DNA of 64,000 nucleotides from Pseudoalteromonas sp. 0303 (GCF_013349995.1 NZ_JABVXF010000011.1:55196-119195); one strand, 5' to 3'. Counted from the stretch's first letter, positions 26,319 to 36,318 are shown. A program made the numbers and translations. The notes: generated from the letters alone by a model not told the origin.

Positions 26319-28777
26319 ATCATAATCAAGCACCGAACCACAACCAGATAATAAAAAACAACCAAAAATTCGCAGATACAAGAACTGAGCTTCAGAAAGC
26401 GTGGACGTTTATTACTGGCTTTGAAGCCGCGTTGTCAATGAACATTATTTGTATAGTGCTTGTGTTTTTTGCACCCTACTATTTTTATGTATCATTTCTT
26501 GCTATATCGATCGTTACGCTAAGATGTACGCTTACAAAAATCAATAAAACACTCCCCGTTAAACTTCCAATAGAGCTTAAAGGTAAGTACACGGACTGGA
26601 ACGCACCCTACCCAGGCAGAATTAAGTACAAAAAAGCATTGGGCACGGTCATGCTTGGTAATATTCGTGGTGGCGCTGCAAAGGAATTATGGCAAGAAGG
26701 GGGAGACTTACTAACTCATGGGCTCGTTATAGGAACAACGGGTGCGGGCAAAACTGAAACTCTTATTTCTTTAGTCGGAGCGACGACCTTTTGCATGGGG
26801 GGTGGTGTATTTTATCTTGATCCTAAAGCTGGAAATAAACTTCTTATCCAGTTTGTCATTTTATGCAAAATGTTTGGCCGTATCGATGACTTACGGGTGC
26901 TTAACTACAAAAAAGGTGGCGCAACTATTAAGGAGGAATGGTGGCAAAAAGGTACGAATACATTTAATCCATTTGCCCTCGGAAACCCTTCAGAGAACTT
27001 TCAAATATTAGGGATGCTCATTCCCTCAGAAGCTGGTCAGAATGAATCTTTTTTAGCTAGTGCAAGGGAGGTAATGAAAGCGCTTCTGCCAGCGCTATGT
27101 GAACTAAGAGACAATAATATCATCCGATTAAGCCCAGGCTTAATTGCTGATTACCTAAACCTACAGCGAGTTGCAGACCTATATTATGTAACAGATAAAA
27201 ACATTTACGTTCCTGATGCTGAAGAAAATGTCACTTTTGAACTATCTAAAAAGGTCAAAAGACCCCTTCAAATGTATTTAGAAAATTTACAGTACGATCC
27301 CAGTAAGAACGCAAGTCAACAAAACGAATCTGTATCTCGTAGCTTCGGTTATGCGAAAAGCTATTACGGCGAGCCATTAGCAAACCTAGCGGCAAACTTT
27401 GGACACATTTATGATTATGATACACCAGAGATTTCACTCGAAGATATTATCTTTAATAATCGCATCTTCCTGTCGCTTCTACCGGCAATGGAAAACCCGC
27501 CTGCTGAGCAGAAAAATTTAGGGAAAATATCACTTTCTGCTGTAAAACAAGCCATGTCATTAGGACTTGGTTCTGTAACTGAAGGTAGCTTTGAAGACAT
27601 TATCGAAAACCTGCCAATCGACTTAAAAGTACCTTTTAATATTATTGCTGACGAATATGCTGAAGTGGCTGTCCCTGGATTTGCCGTTGCCGCCACTCAA
27701 GGTAGAGGTTTGGGTACAAGTGTAACTTTTGGGTCGCAAGATCTGGCTGGCCTAATCCGTGCTGACAAAGATGAAGCTGAAATGATCTTCGGTAACACAT
27801 TAAATAAATGGCTAATGAGAACGCAAGATCCAGAAACAACATGGAAAAAATTCAAAGAGCTTGCATCGACTGTTTCTGTAGCAGAAGCAGGCTCATTTAG
27901 TGAAGCAACCTTAATTAACAGATTTAAGAAAGATGTGCAGGCCACAATTAAAGAAGTGGATAAGATACACTTTGATGATGTGGCGAGCCAAATGGAAGGT
28001 GAAGCACATTTTTTTGAGCGTGGTAATGTACATAAAATAAATACTTTTTATCACGGAATTGATGAAACAAAATTTAAAACAAGTTTTCGCTATAATAGAT
28101 TACTTCCAATTATACCACCCACAGACCAAGAGATTGATGTGATCAAAAGGTATGTTCGTGGTGCTAATACATTAATTAAGCAATATGAGGGTGATAATAT
28201 TTACCCAAAGATTCCAGCCTTAAATCAAGATAGCGCATGGCTATCCGAACAAGAGGAAGAGTCATTATTCATCACTACATTGAATAAGTACAAACATGTA
28301 TATGATACGAGCCCACAGGACAATACTCAAAATAAAACACAATCTAAGCCTCAAGCAGGCAAAGATGAAGGTGCTCAAACTAAGACAAAGACATCAAAGA
28401 TAAACGTTTCAGGCCTTGATACAGAGCAGTTTAATGCGAGTATGGAAGCACAAACGATTAATAAAGATAGCCCTGACAAGGAGCCTACTACACTCTCAAG
28501 TGATATTGCGCATTCTTTGGCGGAAGATAGCCATCACTGGCTGTTTTCAGCTGATGAACGCGGTATAAACATCGCAGACAAAATTAAAGAGCAATTAAAA
28601 TCAATAAACAAACAGGTTTATGGGGAAGATTCTGAGCATATAAATGAAAGCGAAGTTGAAGACGTACTTAGAACTACAGCTAAAGAAATACCGTACACAT
28701 CAAAACCGAGGGTTCAGCCAAAAAGTGATGATGAAGAAATGATGTGGAAACATGTCGCAGAACTACTTGATAATTAA
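26315..28777 (+). CDS. dotL: DotL/IcmO (TrbC)-like type IV coupling ATPase
   Basis: 820 aa, probably using a TTG start with GAGG upstream and overlapping the dotM stop. Two hydrophobic helices (about residues 38-72) precede the ATPase domain with Walker A GTTGAGKTET (about residues 139-148), the nearby FYLDPKAGNK and a Walker B-like IIADEYAEVA (about residues 440-449). The C-terminal about 200 residues are charged, low-complexity and helical, as in DotL where this tail binds adaptor proteins. It couples the relaxosome to the channel at the inner membrane. No relaxase is encoded in the window. Confidence 0.92.
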   Translation: MNHNQAPNHNQIIKNNQKFADTRTELQKAWTFITGFEAALSMNIICIVLVFFAPYYFYVSFLAISIVTLRCTLTKINKTLPVKLPIELKGKYTDWNAPYPGRIKYKKALGTVMLGNIRGGAAKELWQEGGDLLTHGLVIGTTGAGKTETLISLVGATTFCMGGGVFYLDPKAGNKLLIQFVILCKMFGRIDDLRVLNYKKGGATIKEEWWQKGTNTFNPFALGNPSENFQILGMLIPSEAGQNESFLASAREVMKALLPALCELRDNNIIRLSPGLIADYLNLQRVADLYYVTDKNIYVPDAEENVTFELSKKVKRPLQMYLENLQYDPSKNASQQNESVSRSFGYAKSYYGEPLANLAANFGHIYDYDTPEISLEDIIFNNRIFLSLLPAMENPPAEQKNLGKISLSAVKQAMSLGLGSVTEGSFEDIIENLPIDLKVPFNIIADEYAEVAVPGFAVAATQGRGLGTSVTFGSQDLAGLIRADKDEAEMIFGNTLNKWLMRTQDPETTWKKFKELASTVSVAEAGSFSEATLINRFKKDVQATIKEVDKIHFDDVASQMEGEAHFFERGNVHKINTFYHGIDETKFKTSFRYNRLLPIIPPTDQEIDVIKRYVRGANTLIKQYEGDNIYPKIPALNQDSAWLSEQEEESLFITTLNKYKHVYDTSPQDNTQNKTQSKPQAGKDEGAQTKTKTSKINVSGLDTEQFNASMEAQTINKDSPDKEPTTLSSDIAHSLAEDSHHWLFSADERGINIADKIKEQLKSINKQVYGEDSEHINESEVEDVLRTTAKEIPYTSKPRVQPKSDDEEMMWKHVAELLDN

Positions 28778-28798
28778 GAAAGAAGTCGACCAAAAAAT

Positions 28799-28838
28799 GG
28801 TGGCCATCTGAATGATATTAGTTCATTTTATGGTCACC
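28799..28838. terminator. hairpin between convergent operons
   Basis: ggtggccat at 28799 pairs with atggtcacc at 28830-28838 (nine pairs, one G-U). A smaller aatga/tcatt pairing lies within the loop. It lies between the 3' ends of dotL (plus) and the 390-aa gene (minus). No clear T-run follows on either strand, so function as a terminator is only plausible. Confidence 0.45.
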
Positions 28839-28931
28839 GACTGTCCCGCATTGTTGCACTGTTACTAAAATCACCAGTTATGACTTTAAAACTCACAAGC
28901 TTTTTCTGGTACCAAAAAAAGAGGATAGGAG

Positions 28932-30104
28932 TTAAGTTGCGTCCATTTGATTATTTTGTCCACGGCCTAGTAGGTTAAGGAAGACTGACTTTAATTTTTC
29001 CATCGCCTCACGAACTGACTCTGATAGTTTTTCTTGAGACTCTTTATCCAGCTCTAATTGCTTGTCTACATCACTAAGCAGATTTTCAGTCACCTTACTC
29101 AGTTTAGATTTAGACTCATCATTAAGTTGCTCAGCAGCCATTGAAAAGGTTTTTACACTATCCATTAACTTTGTATGCGTATCCGTCGTATCAGGTTCAT
29201 TTCCTTGATGATATTTTGCTTCACTTAAATTCCTCGCAAGTGTCTCTGCAGCTTTGAGAAATTGAATTTCTTCTTGGTTTTTCCTAAAGTCCAAAAATGA
29301 ACCAGTTGGTTTAACCAGGGTTGTGCTCGACTCAGAATTCGCTTGGGCATTGTCACTTTTAGGTTTTGCCTTTTCTGAATTAGGTGTGGCTTCGAAAGGC
29401 TGTAAGTTACCTCTATGCTTAGAAAAGGTTTCATTAATAGAAGCATCATCAACAGTACCACCAGACTTGTGCGTGCCTATGATTTCATTACAAGCATTTG
29501 CATTCTGTGCCCACCGCTGCCTAGCCCACGAAAAAGCGTCAAATGCGCCTTTTCCTGCAGCTGCAACACCACCAACCCCAGCGCCAATAATACTTGCACC
29601 CGCAGCGCCTGCCATTTTAGCACCACCTACCCCTGCTCCAATAATACTTGCACCAACAGCGCCAGCCATTTTTGCGCTACCCATTAAAATAGAACCTAAG
29701 TTATAGTCTTTTTCGAATGTAGTTTGTGGGCCATATTGCGCAGGATGATTTTGTTGATGCGGTGAGTTTTGACCAAATTCATTATCATTTTTTGCAATAG
29801 CAGTCTCAAGCTTATTAAGCTTACTTAGTACTTTGCTTGTTAAATCATTATCTCTAGGCTGCATATCACTTCGTTGTAATGAAGCAAAATCACTAGCTAC
29901 TCGCGAAATCCTGTTTAATGTATGCGCTAAATCTGTATCAATTGCTCGATGTTGATCAGCAACATGCTTATACACGGAATCAATTACATCTAATGCATCT
30001 TGTGCTTTTGATAATTGCTCATCAGTGAGGTTCCCCTTGGCTTCTAACGATAAATTTAATTGCTCTAATTCATTTAGCGCTTGATCTAAATTTTCTTTAA
30101 TCAT
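28932..30104 (-). CDS. coiled-coil protein with glycine-zipper hydrophobic repeat, unknown
   Basis: 390 aa. The N-terminal 120 residues are helical. At about residues 140-190 there is an 18-residue unit repeated twice (MAGAVGASIIGAGVGGAK, then MAGAAGASIIGAGVGG), small-residue-rich and glycine-zipper-like, which could insert into or tightly associate with membrane. The C-terminal half is charged with heptad-like Leu spacing. There is no signal peptide. It starts 2 bp after the stop of the 579-aa gene, with which it forms an operon. The family was not recognised. Confidence 0.72.
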   Translation of the reverse strand: MIKENLDQALNELEQLNLSLEAKGNLTDEQLSKAQDALDVIDSVYKHVADQHRAIDTDLAHTLNRISRVASDFASLQRSDMQPRDNDLTSKVLSKLNKLETAIAKNDNEFGQNSPHQQNHPAQYGPQTTFEKDYNLGSILMGSAKMAGAVGASIIGAGVGGAKMAGAAGASIIGAGVGGVAAAGKGAFDAFSWARQRWAQNANACNEIIGTHKSGGTVDDASINETFSKHRGNLQPFEATPNSEKAKPKSDNAQANSESSTTLVKPTGSFLDFRKNQEEIQFLKAAETLARNLSEAKYHQGNEPDTTDTHTKLMDSVKTFSMAAEQLNDESKSKLSKVTENLLSDVDKQLELDKESQEKLSESVREAMEKLKSVFLNLLGRGQNNQMDAT

Positions 30105-30106
30105 AA

Positions 30107-31846
30107 CTACATACTCATCTCAGATTTAGCATTTTTATCACTTGAAAATAACTTGTTGAATAGCTCTTTAAATGCTTGGGCAATTTTTTCTGCAGCTTCC
30201 TTAAGTGACTTATCATCAAGCTTGTTGGTATTACCCTCTATGTCCTTTAATAGCTTTTCTGAGTCTGCCTTATAACTATTATTGTTATTCTCAAGCTGTT
30301 TACTAACATCGCTCATATTACTCGTTGATATCGATAACCTGTTGGCTTGGGCCGTAATATTATTAGAGGCTTCAGATATTTTACCTAACAGGCCTAGCAC
30401 CCTGTCTCTATTGTTAGAATCGTACTCTTTAGGGTTAGTGAGTTTCGCGGCCATATCTAGTAGCTTACATTGCTCCTTCTGCATTGCTTGAAGTTTTTGA
30501 ATATCTCTCTGAGCTGCATTTTTGAGGTGTTCACCAAACGAATAACCTACATCCGACTTCTGTTTGCTAGATCCACTATTCCTGTTAAATAGTGCAGATA
30601 GAGAACCAAAGCCAAAAGACATTAGTGACTTAGTGTGGGTTAATGCGGGTTGATGACCATAATTAACAGCCGGTTGTTGGTTAGCTGGCTGTTGGTTAGC
30701 TGGCTGTTGGTTAGCTAGTTGATTGGCCGGTTGTTCTTGATGATATACTGGAGTAGATGTTATTGAATCTTGATCTATTTCCCCTTCATTGTTCAACTCA
30801 ACACTAAAATCTGAATCATGACTAACATCTTCTGCATCAAGTATTTCTTGAGCTTCCTCAGCCACAACATCTTCTTCTACACTATCAAAAGCATCACTAT
30901 CATCCTGATGAACACCTTCGTAAGTTTCTGTTGAATCGTGTTCAATATCCTCGGCAGGTTCATCTGAGTTTAGTTCATCATCTAACATTATTTGAGGTTC
31001 GTGTGAATTATCCTCCTCGAAATGTTCATCATTAACAACCTCTTCTTCTGTATCGTTCAATTGATGGCTTTGCGTATCAAAAGTTGAACTTTCAGCACTA
31101 AGATCGACACTGTTGCTATCTTGAAACTCTGAATCAAGATTATCATCAGGTTCTTTTTGGTGGCTAATTTCATCAACCTTCTCTTTTTCTGCTTCTTTAT
31201 CAGGAGCTGAGTCACTATTACTGTCAGTATTAGTGTTTAGCTCTTTATCGAAATCGTCGGCTTCTGTATAGCCTGAATTATCGAACGTATGTCCTTCATA
31301 CTCATCTATAGGGGGGGACTCGCTCACCCATGATGGTGGTTCAGAGTCATTTGAAACTGCCTCATCAAATTCACTATTGGCGTCAAGCTCTGGCAAACTT
31401 TCCTCTTTTTGATTATCAGCATTTTCAATATCTGTAACGATATTTACGTCATTTGTTAGCTGATTTTCGCTGAGTTCAATCTCGCCTTGATTCTCTGCAA
31501 GCTCTTTGGCTTTTGAGAGTATTTCATCTACATCATTACTGCCAGTGCTAGGTACATCTTGGCTAAAACTAGTATCTTCTAGCTCTTCTGCAGGTACCGT
31601 AGCGCTATTGTCACCTTCTTTAGCTATCTCATCAGCCATTTTTTCAAGCTCTGAGATTTCATCATCAGAGAAGTTATTAAATAACTCGTTATTATCCTTT
31701 TTATCTTCTGGCTCTTCTGCAGGTACCGTAGCGCTATTGTCACCTTCTTTTGATATCTCATCAGCCATTTTTTCAAGCTCTGAAATTTCATCATCAGAGA
31801 AGTTATTAAATAACTCGTTATTATCCTTTTTATCTTCATCGCTCAT
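30107..31846 (-). CDS. highly acidic repeat protein with C-terminal coiled coil, unknown
   Basis: 579 aa. Residues about 6-91 are two nearly identical 43-residue units (129-bp direct repeat), each containing NNELFNNFSDDEISELEKMA. Residues to about 380 are extremely rich in Asp, Glu, Ser and Asn, followed by a short ANQQP repeat (three copies of an 18-bp unit, about 30670-30722). The last 150 residues are helical. No signal peptide or membrane helix. The layout suggests a disordered scaffold with a coiled-coil anchor. It is co-transcribed with the 390-aa coiled-coil gene. A weak match to the shared promoter module lies upstream. Confidence 0.72.
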   Translation of the reverse strand: MSDEDKKDNNELFNNFSDDEISELEKMADEISKEGDNSATVPAEEPEDKKDNNELFNNFSDDEISELEKMADEIAKEGDNSATVPAEELEDTSFSQDVPSTGSNDVDEILSKAKELAENQGEIELSENQLTNDVNIVTDIENADNQKEESLPELDANSEFDEAVSNDSEPPSWVSESPPIDEYEGHTFDNSGYTEADDFDKELNTNTDSNSDSAPDKEAEKEKVDEISHQKEPDDNLDSEFQDSNSVDLSAESSTFDTQSHQLNDTEEEVVNDEHFEEDNSHEPQIMLDDELNSDEPAEDIEHDSTETYEGVHQDDSDAFDSVEEDVVAEEAQEILDAEDVSHDSDFSVELNNEGEIDQDSITSTPVYHQEQPANQLANQQPANQQPANQQPAVNYGHQPALTHTKSLMSFGFGSLSALFNRNSGSSKQKSDVGYSFGEHLKNAAQRDIQKLQAMQKEQCKLLDMAAKLTNPKEYDSNNRDRVLGLLGKISEASNNITAQANRLSISTSNMSDVSKQLENNNNSYKADSEKLLKDIEGNTNKLDDKSLKEAAEKIAQAFKELFNKLFSSDKNAKSEMSM

Positions 31847-31941
31847 GGCTGGTTCTCATTTAAAAGTGATAAGGTCTTTTTACATAGTAATTATCATTGC
31901 AACAAAAACATTTGCAGTTTTGGCACTTAAAATGGACAAAA

Positions 31942-32994
31942 CTAATACATCTCAATTGCTAGTAATGTGTTTTTCAGTTTTTTTGTGTTGTTGATTTCTT
32001 GCAAAATTAAATTACGTTGCGCAAGCTGTAGATTATTAATGATCAAAAGTGAATTTACTGGGGCAGATTTTGTGTATGTTTGTGTATTCACGTTCATAAG
32101 CTCTTGTTTGTAGGTTTCAAACATGGCCTTATTAATATTCGTCTTACTATCGCCGGTTAGAGCTAGCAAAGTTTCTGCTTTTTCATCAGGGATCGTGACC
32201 AATTTAGAAAGCGCTGTAGTCAAAACCGATAATACAAATTGATTTTTAATGTGGGTTACACGTTCTTGAAGACCTGCATCTTCTATTTTTGGTTTGTTGT
32301 TATATACAAGCGTTAAAAGCTTTTGATATTCATCCCAGTTTTCCTCTGGTATTTGAGTTAGGTTAAACGGGTTTGGGATTTCAAAGTCTAGATCATCAAT
32401 TAGCGAAGCCATCTGTTGGTTTTGCTGTGGCGCGGAAATTTCTTTGGCAATATCATTTTGAAAAAGGATTGCCTCTCCCGCTCTTTGCTTGTGTAACTCA
32501 ATTGCTTTTGCTAATTCAGGTGCAGCCACTAACGCATTGCTTACATGAGGGATATCACTAACACCCGCGTTCTTAGCACTTTCATGGACCAAATCTGCTT
32601 GGCGAGTATTTTTCTTTATATTAAATAACTCAGCAGCAATATGGTCGATTAATCGTTCATTTATAACTGCAAACTGTTCGAGTGTTAAATTAATCGATTT
32701 TGCCACACCATCGTAAGCTGTGATCCGCTTTTGATTAGCTATTGTTTCTTGGCTGTACAGACTCGCTTGTTGTTCCATAAAGGATGAGCTCAATCTACCA
32801 ACTGCTTGGGTATTAGTTTGTATTTGACTAGATAGTGAGCCGTACTGACTTGCTACATTTGAAGTTAAACTTATTGCAGCTGTGCCCGTACACATTGTGT
32901 CGCAAAATGGCATGCATGGTTGCCATGTTGATACATTCTCTATCGGTGAAATACTTAAGCATAAGCTAGTAATTATTAATAACTTTAAGCGCAT
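31942..32994 (-). CDS. exported protein, paralogue 3 of a tandem family
   Basis: 350 aa with an N-terminal signal sequence (MRLKLLIITSLCLSIS). Cysteines follow in the pattern CMPFCDTMC. The middle carries AYDGVAKSINLTLEQF and, 25 residues later, TRQADLVHESAKN, both also found in the two upstream neighbours. The rest is helical. It overlaps the upstream gene by 29 bp. I do not recognise the family. A periplasmic or surface role linked to transfer is inferred from the location among T4SS genes. Confidence 0.75.
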   Translation of the reverse strand: MRLKLLIITSLCLSISPIENVSTWQPCMPFCDTMCTGTAAISLTSNVASQYGSLSSQIQTNTQAVGRLSSSFMEQQASLYSQETIANQKRITAYDGVAKSINLTLEQFAVINERLIDHIAAELFNIKKNTRQADLVHESAKNAGVSDIPHVSNALVAAPELAKAIELHKQRAGEAILFQNDIAKEISAPQQNQQMASLIDDLDFEIPNPFNLTQIPEENWDEYQKLLTLVYNNKPKIEDAGLQERVTHIKNQFVLSVLTTALSKLVTIPDEKAETLLALTGDSKTNINKAMFETYKQELMNVNTQTYTKSAPVNSLLIINNLQLAQRNLILQEINNTKKLKNTLLAIEMY

Positions 32995-33997
32995 TTTTTT
33001 CTTTCACTTTTTTTAAGTAAGAATGAAGTAATGTATTCTCAACGGACTTTTGAAATACAAGTTCTTGCTTTAAAGTATGCGTTGGTAATGAAATGTTGGC
33101 GCCATTAACATACGAATCAAAATTTAATTGGTGTATGTTATTTACCAATGAGTGTGATTGCTCCCCTTCTTTCACAAACTCCAGGGATTTAAATAGTGTA
33201 TTAAGTGCAATTGATTTTCTCGCATTTTGTAATCGCGCTTGCTCATCATCTTCGCTTGTATAAGGCAAATAAAAAACGTAGCCTGCCTTTAATAGTATCG
33301 TTAACTCCTCTTCATTAAGATGCTCTTTTAAAAGTAATGGGCCAAAATCTACAATTGATAATTTATCATCGGCAGTTTGGCTTGCTTGAACAAGTAAAAC
33401 ACCTTGCTCATTAGAGCTAACTTTTCTTTCTTCGCTTTTAATTAGTTCATTAATGGCATCTTTAGATTGTTGCATCTTTAAATATTCAGCACGCTTCTTA
33501 CCGGAACGTAGTAAATAGTCGCCTGTAAATGAGGAGTAATCACTTGAGTAATTCTTAGAATTTTCTCTTACTAAATCTGCTTGCCTCATGTTAGCGTGAA
33601 GCTCTTTATAGCTTTGAATAAAGCTATCAATATTTCTACTATTGACTTGACTGTATTGCTCTAAAGAAAGTGTTACAGCCTTTGATACGCCATCAAGCGC
33701 TCTTGCTCGATTTACATTGGTTGTATTTGACCTTTCAAAATACTGAGAAAAATAATCCATGGCAGTATTATTTAATTCAGACCATTTTTGTGTATTTTCA
33801 TTGAATGCATTTTGTAGCTGTAGCTCAGCTTCTGTATAGGTAACACCTAAATTAGTCCCAGCGGGTCCAAAGCATACCGTGTCACAAGGGATCATACCTG
33901 TAACTGGCGTGCCTGGGCAAAGGCCCCAATTATTGGCAAATACAGCCCCACTAAACAGCAATGAGTTTAAAAATAGAAAGCGTATCGTGCGGCTCAT
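32966..33997 (-). CDS. exported protein, paralogue 2 of a tandem family
   Basis: 343 aa with a signal peptide (MSRTIRFLFLNSLLFSGAVFA). The mature N-terminus has CPGTPVTGMIPCDTVC. The conserved block ALDGVSKAVTLSLEQY followed by MRQADLVRENSKN marks it as a relative of both neighbouring genes. It overlaps the upstream gene by 4 bp, so it is translationally coupled. No known domain was recognised. The Cys-rich mature N-terminus fits the presence of a DsbC-like protein on the element. Confidence 0.75.
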   Translation of the reverse strand: MSRTIRFLFLNSLLFSGAVFANNWGLCPGTPVTGMIPCDTVCFGPAGTNLGVTYTEAELQLQNAFNENTQKWSELNNTAMDYFSQYFERSNTTNVNRARALDGVSKAVTLSLEQYSQVNSRNIDSFIQSYKELHANMRQADLVRENSKNYSSDYSSFTGDYLLRSGKKRAEYLKMQQSKDAINELIKSEERKVSSNEQGVLLVQASQTADDKLSIVDFGPLLLKEHLNEEELTILLKAGYVFYLPYTSEDDEQARLQNARKSIALNTLFKSLEFVKEGEQSHSLVNNIHQLNFDSYVNGANISLPTHTLKQELVFQKSVENTLLHSYLKKVKEKNALKVINNY

Positions 33998-35091
33998 AGC
34001 GCAGACCTTTGCAAAATTGATAGCGTTAACAACCTTGTTTCATCACGCTCAGCTTTAAGGATTTCAGCTAAAATCGCATTTGATGTGTTGGTTTGGTAAA
34101 TTTGCTCTCTTAATAAACCAGCTTCTGTTCGAGATTTAATGTCTAAAAACCAATCAGGGCTTAATATTTTCCCAGTCGTCTCAGCTTCGTAGAATTGTTC
34201 AAAACTGATTTTATCATCTTCTCCGGTATTCAGTTTAAAATAACTTTTAAGCCATGAATCATCGGTTGGGATAATAGGCGCTTTGTCAGCAAGCATATTG
34301 GTAAGTGTATCGTGTGCCACTCTTGATAATGCATTCTTTCTCAGGCGTGCCAATTCTTTTTTTACAGCCAAATCCCCACTAGCAAGTTCACCAGCCGAGG
34401 CCTTCGGTTGGGGGTTAGGTTCAACTAACAATTGCAGCAGTACATGTAAGTTATTAATTTCCTCATTAGTTAGAATATCTTTCTGCAAAAGCGGCAAAAT
34501 ATCCCAAAAATCTTCATTATCTAGGAGCACTGCCATTTCACCACTTTTAGCAACGGCTTTTGCAGGCTCTTGAAGCCAAAGCTCCATATTTTCCCGATAT
34601 AGTTTTTTTAATTCTTTGCGTGTAGCAACACCCATCATAAGGTCATGAGCACGCGCAGTGTTTATATCGCCTGATAATGTTTGGGACATTGGCCCAACTT
34701 GTTTACTTGTTTCTATGGCTAAGTCACCAACACGAAGATCTTCTTCAATCTTTTTTAAAGATGATACAAGGTGGTCAGTTGCTCGAATTTGCTCTTCACC
34801 AAGCCGATCAATTGTCAAAGTAATCGTTTTGGCAACACCATCTAAGGCAGTGATTTCTTTTTGATTTAATAGCTCCAATGAACTAACAAGAGTTTGCGTA
34901 CCTGCTTGTACATTTGTATTCATCAATTCCACAGTTTGATTGTTCACTGATACTAGGTTCGTTGTAGCCCCAACACTTGATGAAATGGCACCTGACGCAG
35001 CATCCAGCGCTGCTTTTGCGCATGCATCACAAGAGGCTTGGGCGTTAAATGAAAGAAGTAGGCCAATAACAATAGGTGCATATCGGAACAT
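33994..35091 (-). CDS. exported protein, paralogue 1 of a tandem family
   Basis: 365 aa with a signal peptide ending ...FNAQA and a mature start SCDACAKAALDAASGA. The shared block is ALDGVAKTITLTIDRL followed by LRVGDLAIETSKQ. It is mostly helical, with a long amphipathic region that could form a coiled coil. It is the first of the three paralogues in transcription order and starts 2 bp after the stop of an upstream exported protein. The family was not recognised. Confidence 0.75.
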   Translation of the reverse strand: MFRYAPIVIGLLLSFNAQASCDACAKAALDAASGAISSSVGATTNLVSVNNQTVELMNTNVQAGTQTLVSSLELLNQKEITALDGVAKTITLTIDRLGEEQIRATDHLVSSLKKIEEDLRVGDLAIETSKQVGPMSQTLSGDINTARAHDLMMGVATRKELKKLYRENMELWLQEPAKAVAKSGEMAVLLDNEDFWDILPLLQKDILTNEEINNLHVLLQLLVEPNPQPKASAGELASGDLAVKKELARLRKNALSRVAHDTLTNMLADKAPIIPTDDSWLKSYFKLNTGEDDKISFEQFYEAETTGKILSPDWFLDIKSRTEAGLLREQIYQTNTSNAILAEILKAERDETRLLTLSILQRSAL

Positions 35092-35093
35092 GA

Positions 35094-35828
35094 TTAATTA
35101 CCCCCGTTCCCTTGATTTTCATTACCTTCATTCTCCTTACCCTCTTCGTTACTGCCTCCCCAAAACTTGTCAACGTCGATCGCATTTTCAATGGCTTTTT
35201 CAGCATCCTTAGTATTTGGTGATTTAGTACTTTTCGTGCGTTTAATCGTTCCTTTCATCTGTAAACCTGACTTAGCACTGTAGCTATTGCTCCGCGCATC
35301 CTTGACAACGGAGTTTGAAATTTCATTCGCTACTTTCTCATTATCAAGTTTAACGTCTGGGTTAAACACGCCGTTATCACCTGTAGCTGACCCTGATGTA
35401 CTTATATCTAAAGACGCAATCCCGTATGGTAATTCAAGCTTTTGTGCCAAAAGTCCACTCAACTCATTTGCATAGTCAGTCGCAGCAGAGCAACCGCTGT
35501 TTACTAATTCATCTTTCAATTTTGAATAGACAGCTGATAGTACATTCATTGGATCTATTACAATTGCATTCGCATTAATTGCTCTAATAGAATCTAAACA
35601 GCCACTTTCTTTTACTTTTTGAGGCTTGCTAGTAAATGTGTCGTAAAGCGCCTTACCTGTTTGATTCATATCAACACCAAGTTTTTCTAGTTTCGCTTTC
35701 TGCTCATCTAAAAGAGCTTGGCCTGACACTTCACCACCCTTCCCATCTTCTTCTGCAATAGATGGTGTGCAAACAAATGCACTTAACACAATTAAAGTCG
35801 TGGTAAACCCTTTTAAGCTACACAACAT
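35094..35828 (-). CDS. exported protein of unknown function
   Basis: About 244 aa with an N-terminal signal sequence (hydrophobic TTLIVLSAFVCTPSIA), and a Gly/Asn/Glu-rich C-terminal tail. The start at 35828 is preferred because AAGGAG lies seven bases upstream; ATG at 35834 is only one base from that site. It overlaps the upstream 166-aa gene and leads the three-paralogue cluster, so it is part of the same operon. Two Cys residues in the mature part could form a disulfide. The family was not recognised. Confidence 0.72.
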   Translation of the reverse strand: MLCSLKGFTTTLIVLSAFVCTPSIAEEDGKGGEVSGQALLDEQKAKLEKLGVDMNQTGKALYDTFTSKPQKVKESGCLDSIRAINANAIVIDPMNVLSAVYSKLKDELVNSGCSAATDYANELSGLLAQKLELPYGIASLDISTSGSATGDNGVFNPDVKLDNEKVANEISNSVVKDARSNSYSAKSGLQMKGTIKRTKSTKSPNTKDAEKAIENAIDVDKFWGGSNEEGKENEGNENQGNGGN

Positions 35829-36318
35829 CTCCATGCTCCTTTTTAACTTGCGCTATTGCCAAGTTCAATGACTTAACAAACTTCTCATCGGTAATGTGCG
35901 TCATGAAATTAGCTGCATTCAAATGTGTACACCTATCAACAAATACTTGAGCGTGGCGTTTATCAGAATTGTCTTCACCATCTAGAATTGCCAAAGATTC
36001 ATTCAACAAGTTGTCTGAGATTTCTGGGGCTATTTCATTAAGTGAAAATAGTAAATAAAAAGATGTAGATGTAGGCAAAAAGAATAACAACCAAAGCAAT
36101 GGCTGCGTTTTCGTAGATATCTCTCGCAAATCACTTTCGTTTAATTCGTAGAGCTTTTGTCTCAATTGGGCAGTAAAACCTTTATCCTCTCCGCTCTTAG
36201 CAACCCATCGCTCTACCTTTTCCATATCAGAAAAGATCAAACTAATACCAGGTATCTCTGATGCGAATGCTGCGACTTTATCAAGCGCTATATCGATTGG
36301 TATATCCATTATTTTCAC
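35818..36318 (-). CDS. unknown protein with one hydrophobic segment
   Basis: 166 aa. Residues 1-60 are soluble, then a hydrophobic stretch (about residues 70-90, LLWLLFFLPTSTSFYLLF) is followed by a soluble C-terminal half. The start is a GTG at 36318 or the ATG at 36309; neither has a strong ribosome site. It is the first gene of the minus-strand exported-protein operon and diverges from dotA with about 100 bp between starts. The family was not recognised. Confidence 0.65.
   Translation of the reverse strand: MKIMDIPIDIALDKVAAFASEIPGISLIFSDMEKVERWVAKSGEDKGFTAQLRQKLYELNESDLREISTKTQPLLWLLFFLPTSTSFYLLFSLNEIAPEISDNLLNESLAILDGEDNSDKRHAQVFVDRCTHLNAANFMTHITDEKFVKSLNLAIAQVKKEHGDVV

Noticed and set aside
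29323-29706. Plus-strand open frame inside the 390-aa coiled-coil gene
   Set aside because: It is the complement of the glycine-zipper repeat region, without ribosome site or recognisable protein features.
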